From assembly GCF_000686945.1 (NCBI RefSeq), contig NZ_JMME01000007.1, forward strand, positions 1-64,000: DNA of 64,000 bases, given 5' to 3'. The position numbers and the translations under genes are program-made. Shown here piece after piece: positions 60,844 through 64,000 of the stretch. Numbering within the stretch: the first letter of the stretch is position 1; each line of letters opens with the position of its first letter. The notes beneath the pieces were generated by a model. That model was not told the DNA's origin. It saw only the letters and a list, made by a program, of their open reading frames with translations, and made no database searches. The stretch comes from Selenomonas sp. AE3005. GTDB lineage: Bacteria > Bacillota > Negativicutes > Selenomonadales > Selenomonadaceae.

Positions 60844-63573
60844 CTATGCTACCTGCCGTTTTACCAATCTGGCAAAAATCCCGTTTTGGGCTAAAAGTTC
60901 ATCGTAAGTGCCGCTTTCCACCAGTCGCCCCTTATCCATGACCAGTATGCGGTCACATTCACGGATAGTGGACAGCCGGTGAGCAATCACAATTCTCGTG
61001 GTTTTAAGTTTGTTCAGACTCTCCGTCACAATAGCCTGTGTACGGTTGTCGAGCGCACTGGTAGCCTCGTCAAAAATCAAAATGGACGGCTTGCCGGCCA
61101 AAGCCCTGGCAATCATCAGCCGCTGCCGCTGGCCGCCGGAAATATTGTTGGAACCTTCGCTGATTACCGTCTGCATGCCCATAGGCATTTCCCGGATATC
61201 TTCGGCAATGCCGGCCGCCTCGGCGGCCACCCAGGCATCATCCTGGGTGAGCGGTGCCTGCCCCACAATATTGGTGAAGATATCGCCGCTCATCAGCTGA
61301 CCGTTTTGCAGTACCACGCCCATCTGGGAACGCACCGACGGCGGTGACAACTCGGCCAGGGACTGGCCGTCATAATAAATAGCGCCGCTTTTCGGCTGTT
61401 CAAAACCTAACAGCAGCCGCACCAAAGTGGATTTACCGCAGCCGGAATGCCCCACAATGGCGACATTTTCGCCCGGTGCCACCTGAAAGCTCACGTCCTG
61501 CAGCACATCTTTTTTCCCTTCCCCATAGGCGAAGGTCAGATGGCTGACTTCAATAGCCCCGGACAGGGGGTCGGCCTCCTGTTTATCCTCGGTGGTCTCC
61601 GGCACTTCCTCCAAGAGCGGCCGCAGATTCTCGATATGCGGCTGAATGGTAAAGAAGGTGCCCACCAGGGGAATCACCGCATTGAGGGTGGCATTAAACG
61701 AGCTGAAAGCCGCCTCAAAGGCCATGAACTGCGCATAGCCAATCCCCTCCTTGACCATCTGGCCGCCGCTGCCATCAGGCACCGTTTCCTGCATGCCGTA
61801 AACCACTATATAATACAACAGCATGGTCAGAATAAAGGGCTGGGCTGCCGCAATAATGGTATTGTAATTGCCCTGCCAGCGCAGTGCCAGATTCCATTTC
61901 CACGTTTCCCCAAAAACCTTGCTCCAGAGATGGTAGGCCTGCTCCTCGGCCCCATGCACCCGAAACTTTCCCAGGCCGGAAAAAATCTGCTGTACCAGAC
62001 CGGCCTCGGCATTGTTGGCCGCGATGAGTTTGCGCTGAAAGCTCAGCACCCGCCGATAGACAAAAGCCGTAATCAGGCACCAGACGAGCCAGATTACCAT
62101 GGCCGCCGCCGTGAGCTTGACGCTGTACCAGCACATGAGGATAAGGCTCCAAAAAGAGAACACCGTATTAAAGACAGCGCTCACAAAATTACCGCTGACC
62201 ACATCTTTTACGGCCTCAATGCCGCGCATACGGCTGGCCAGTTCTCCCGTGGTAAACTGATGGAAAAACTTAAGCGGCAAGGTCAGGAGCCGTCCCCACA
62301 AGGCCGCCTCCACGGCCATATTCAGGTGGAGACTGATACGCATAACCGCCACTGTCCGAATCATGGTCAGTGCCGCCATGGTAAAACTGGTCACCATCAT
62401 CACCTGCGTGACCGTCACCAGCCCTTCCCTGTCCAGAATGGGCAGTATATCCTGAAAGATGGTTTCCGTAATAACAGGGCTGACCAAAGGAATAAGCCCG
62501 GCAAAGAAACTCACCAGGAGGATTGTCCGATAGTCCGCCTTCCAGCACTGCTGAAACATAAAGCGCATTAAATCCATGATTTTGAGCTTGCGCCGGGGAA
62601 AACCTGCATAGCAGATAAAGGCGTCTTTATCCAATTGGGCAGCCTGCTCTGCGGTCAGACGTATCCCCTGGGGATTTTTTCTCGTCACCAGCTTATATAG
62701 ACCAGGCCGCTCCGGAATAAGCGCCGCAATCTCCTTGTCCGCCCCATAGTAGGCAATGAATACGCCCGTGTCATTTTTATGCCAGCCAGTCTCATCGAGC
62801 CGCACGAGCCGCAGCTGCACATTGGCCTTTTGCGCCAGCCGCCGCAGCAGGGACAGGGAATCCAGCTTTTTGGCAATATCAGGAGATAAATTGATATCCG
62901 CCTCCTGCATCGACAAGGCTTTCATCACGAGTTTCAGAATAAAAATATTTTCTTCTACCGCCTTGCCCCCCTGCTCGGTGCTGCTCTCCTCGTAATATAT
63001 TTCGTCCTCCCCCAGCAGGTTGCTGATGGCATTTTTCACCAGCCAGTTTTTCTGTCTGGCAATGATTTCCTGCCGCCGGCGCAGCCGCTTGTCCGCTGAC
63101 AAAAAGCGCATGCCCTGCAGCATGGTAAAAATCTGCTGATGCCGCTTGAATTCTTTCAGCAATTCCTGCGTGCTGGCTGTCCCTGCCGGAAACATTTCCC
63201 CCTGCGGCCACAGGACGAGCATATCATCTCCCAGAGCCGCCAGCCGGTTGAGCCAGCTGATTTTTCCGAGCGCCATAAACCAGGCCTGCATAAGCGGCTG
63301 CAATTCCTGCGGCGCCGTCCCGGCAAAAGTTTTTTCCGTCAGCGAGCTATCTGTCACAGCATAAATAAGGATATCCATTTCGCCAAACTCGTCCATTGAC
63401 GGAAAAATCGCCTGCCCGGCCTCAATTTTCAGCAAATAAGCCTGCCGATAATGGCGTTCGTCCCGGGTAACGGCATAAACTTCCACCTGTCCGGCTGTAA
63501 GCACCAGAAAACTATCTTCACTTGTCAGCTGCCAGCGCCGGCCTGCCTGTAATTCCATACCATCACAACCCAC
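60844..63573 (-). CDS. NHLM/NHLP-type bacteriocin export ABC transporter, permease-ATPase
   Basis: 909 residues. The N-terminal third is a cNMP-binding-like/peptidase-less domain without the C39 active site, followed by six membrane helices (about 350-600) and an ABC ATPase with Walker A GHSGCGKST, signature ISGGQRQRL and Walker [13 protein letters not shown]. This matches the second ABC subunit of NHLM/NHLP leader-peptide export systems. The start is uncertain: GTG at 63573 or ATG at 63558. It follows the first ABC gene by 13 nt. Confidence 0.9.
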   Translation of the reverse strand: MGCDGMELQAGRRWQLTSEDSFLVLTAGQVEVYAVTRDERHYRQAYLLKIEAGQAIFPSMDEFGEMDILIYAVTDSSLTEKTFAGTAPQELQPLMQAWFMALGKISWLNRLAALGDDMLVLWPQGEMFPAGTASTQELLKEFKRHQQIFTMLQGMRFLSADKRLRRRQEIIARQKNWLVKNAISNLLGEDEIYYEESSTEQGGKAVEENIFILKLVMKALSMQEADINLSPDIAKKLDSLSLLRRLAQKANVQLRLVRLDETGWHKNDTGVFIAYYGADKEIAALIPERPGLYKLVTRKNPQGIRLTAEQAAQLDKDAFICYAGFPRRKLKIMDLMRFMFQQCWKADYRTILLVSFFAGLIPLVSPVITETIFQDILPILDREGLVTVTQVMMVTSFTMAALTMIRTVAVMRISLHLNMAVEAALWGRLLTLPLKFFHQFTTGELASRMRGIEAVKDVVSGNFVSAVFNTVFSFWSLILMCWYSVKLTAAAMVIWLVWCLITAFVYRRVLSFQRKLIAANNAEAGLVQQIFSGLGKFRVHGAEEQAYHLWSKVFGETWKWNLALRWQGNYNTIIAAAQPFILTMLLYYIVVYGMQETVPDGSGGQMVKEGIGYAQFMAFEAAFSSFNATLNAVIPLVGTFFTIQPHIENLRPLLEEVPETTEDKQEADPLSGAIEVSHLTFAYGEGKKDVLQDVSFQVAPGENVAIVGHSGCGKSTLVRLLLGFEQPKSGAIYYDGQSLAELSPPSVRSQMGVVLQNGQLMSGDIFTNIVGQAPLTQDDAWVAAEAAGIAEDIREMPMGMQTVISEGSNNISGGQRQRLMIARALAGKPSILIFDEATSALDNRTQAIVTESLNKLKTTRIVIAHRLSTIRECDRILVMDKGRLVESGTYDELLAQNGIFARLVKRQVA

Positions 63574-63586
63574 AATCTCTTATCTA

Positions 63587-64000
63587 TCACTTGCTGCTAT
63601 GTTCCTCAATCAAACGGCGGTAAGGCCCATCCTGTGCCATCATATCCCGATGACGGCCGCGTTCCACTATCCGGCCGTGTTCCAAGACGATAATCTCATC
63701 TGCGTCCCGAATGGTGGACAGCCGATGGGCGATAATCACGCAGGCACAGCCCCGGTGACGGATATTTTCCAGTACCTTTTCCTCCGTAATGGGGTCCAGG
63801 GCGCTGGTGGCCTCGTCCAGTACCAGCAGGGAAGGATTCACGGCCAGAGCCCGGGCAATTTCGAGCCGCTGCCGCTGGCCGCCGCTGAAGTTGTTGCCGC
63901 CTTCCGAAACCATAGCCTCATAGCCGCCCTCGAGCTGCAGGATATCTTCGTGAATACAGGCGTCCTTGGCCGCCCGGACAATATCACTTTGCCGCAGGGA
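63587..64000 (-). CDS. NHLM-type peptidase/ABC exporter, 3' part (gene continues beyond the window)
   Basis: Only the end of the ATPase domain is inside the window, with [16 protein letters not shown] (signature), [12 protein letters not shown] (Walker B) and the H-loop [12 protein letters not shown]. The reading frame is open to the window edge, with [15 protein letters not shown] as in the first ABC subunit of NHLM systems. In those systems this subunit has an N-terminal C39 peptidase domain that cleaves double-glycine leaders; that part lies outside the window. Confidence 0.85.
   Translation of the reverse strand, partial: SLRQSDIVRAAKDACIHEDILQLEGGYEAMVSEGGNNFSGGQRQRLEIARALAVNPSLLVLDEATSALDPITEEKVLENIRHRGCACVIIAHRLSTIRDADEIIVLEHGRIVERGRHRDMMAQDGPYRRLIEEHSSK

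Overview
The window reads as a chromosomal segment of a diderm Firmicute of the class Negativicutes, most likely Selenomonadaceae (Selenomonas or a close relative). The basis is the mix of outer-membrane autotransporters with Firmicute-type genes (sepF, LL-diaminopimelate aminotransferase, reverse rubrerythrin, a LytS/YesM-type kinase, an ANTAR regulator), roughly 50% GC, strong Shine-Dalgarno sites and frequent TTG/GTG starts. This is inference; no database search was run.

Layout: 1-100 is one copy of a hairpin-bearing repeat whose inverted partner is at 25347-25466. Positions 179-933 hold a complete type III toxin-antitoxin locus: a consensus promoter, an antitoxin RNA with 36-nt tandem repeats, a terminator, the ToxN/AbiQ endoRNase gene and a terminator. 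Positions 957-9137 (-) encode a giant repeat-rich autotransporter. Positions 9275-15053 (-) hold a short ORF, an amidase, a small unknown protein, queE, queD, a membrane glycosyltransferase, pssA, psd and a WecG/TagA glycosyltransferase. Positions 15238-23238 (-) hold transketolase, aroH, an ABC1 kinase, an ABC-F protein, a glucosaminidase and an NCS2 permease. Positions 23387-26846 (+) hold a TVP38-family protein, a Tat-exported metallophosphoesterase and dapL. Positions 26884-36087 carry a ygiBC-like pair, a DUF-type lipoprotein-like protein, a hydrolase, two radical SAM proteins, pepD and sepF. Positions 36282-40985 (-) hold a histidine acid phosphatase and a coupled binding protein/kinase/regulator set. 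Positions 41193-46439 (-) are the mannitol operon mtlR-mtlA-mtlD. Positions 46689-51922 (-) are tsaE-tsaB-rimI-tsaD followed by a kinase/ANTAR pair, with two foldback (MITE-like) elements among them. Positions 52225-57891 hold reverse rubrerythrin, a hybrid sensor kinase, an ABC-F protein and tRNA-Pro(GGG).

The right edge (57965-64000, -) is the most unusual region. It is an export operon made of two NHLM/NHLP-type bacteriocin ABC transporters (the first running off the window), an ECF-like sigma factor, a previously uncalled 52-residue peptide with a textbook double-glycine leader, and, 11 nt downstream of that peptide, a second autotransporter. The arrangement suggests that a small leader-processed peptide and a surface autotransporter are made together under their own sigma factor.

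A second genome-scale signal is the 10-mer TGACNNGTCA. By eye it occurs about twelve times in five loci, often at 15-nt or 27-30-nt spacing, inside genes as well as in terminators and intergenic DNA.
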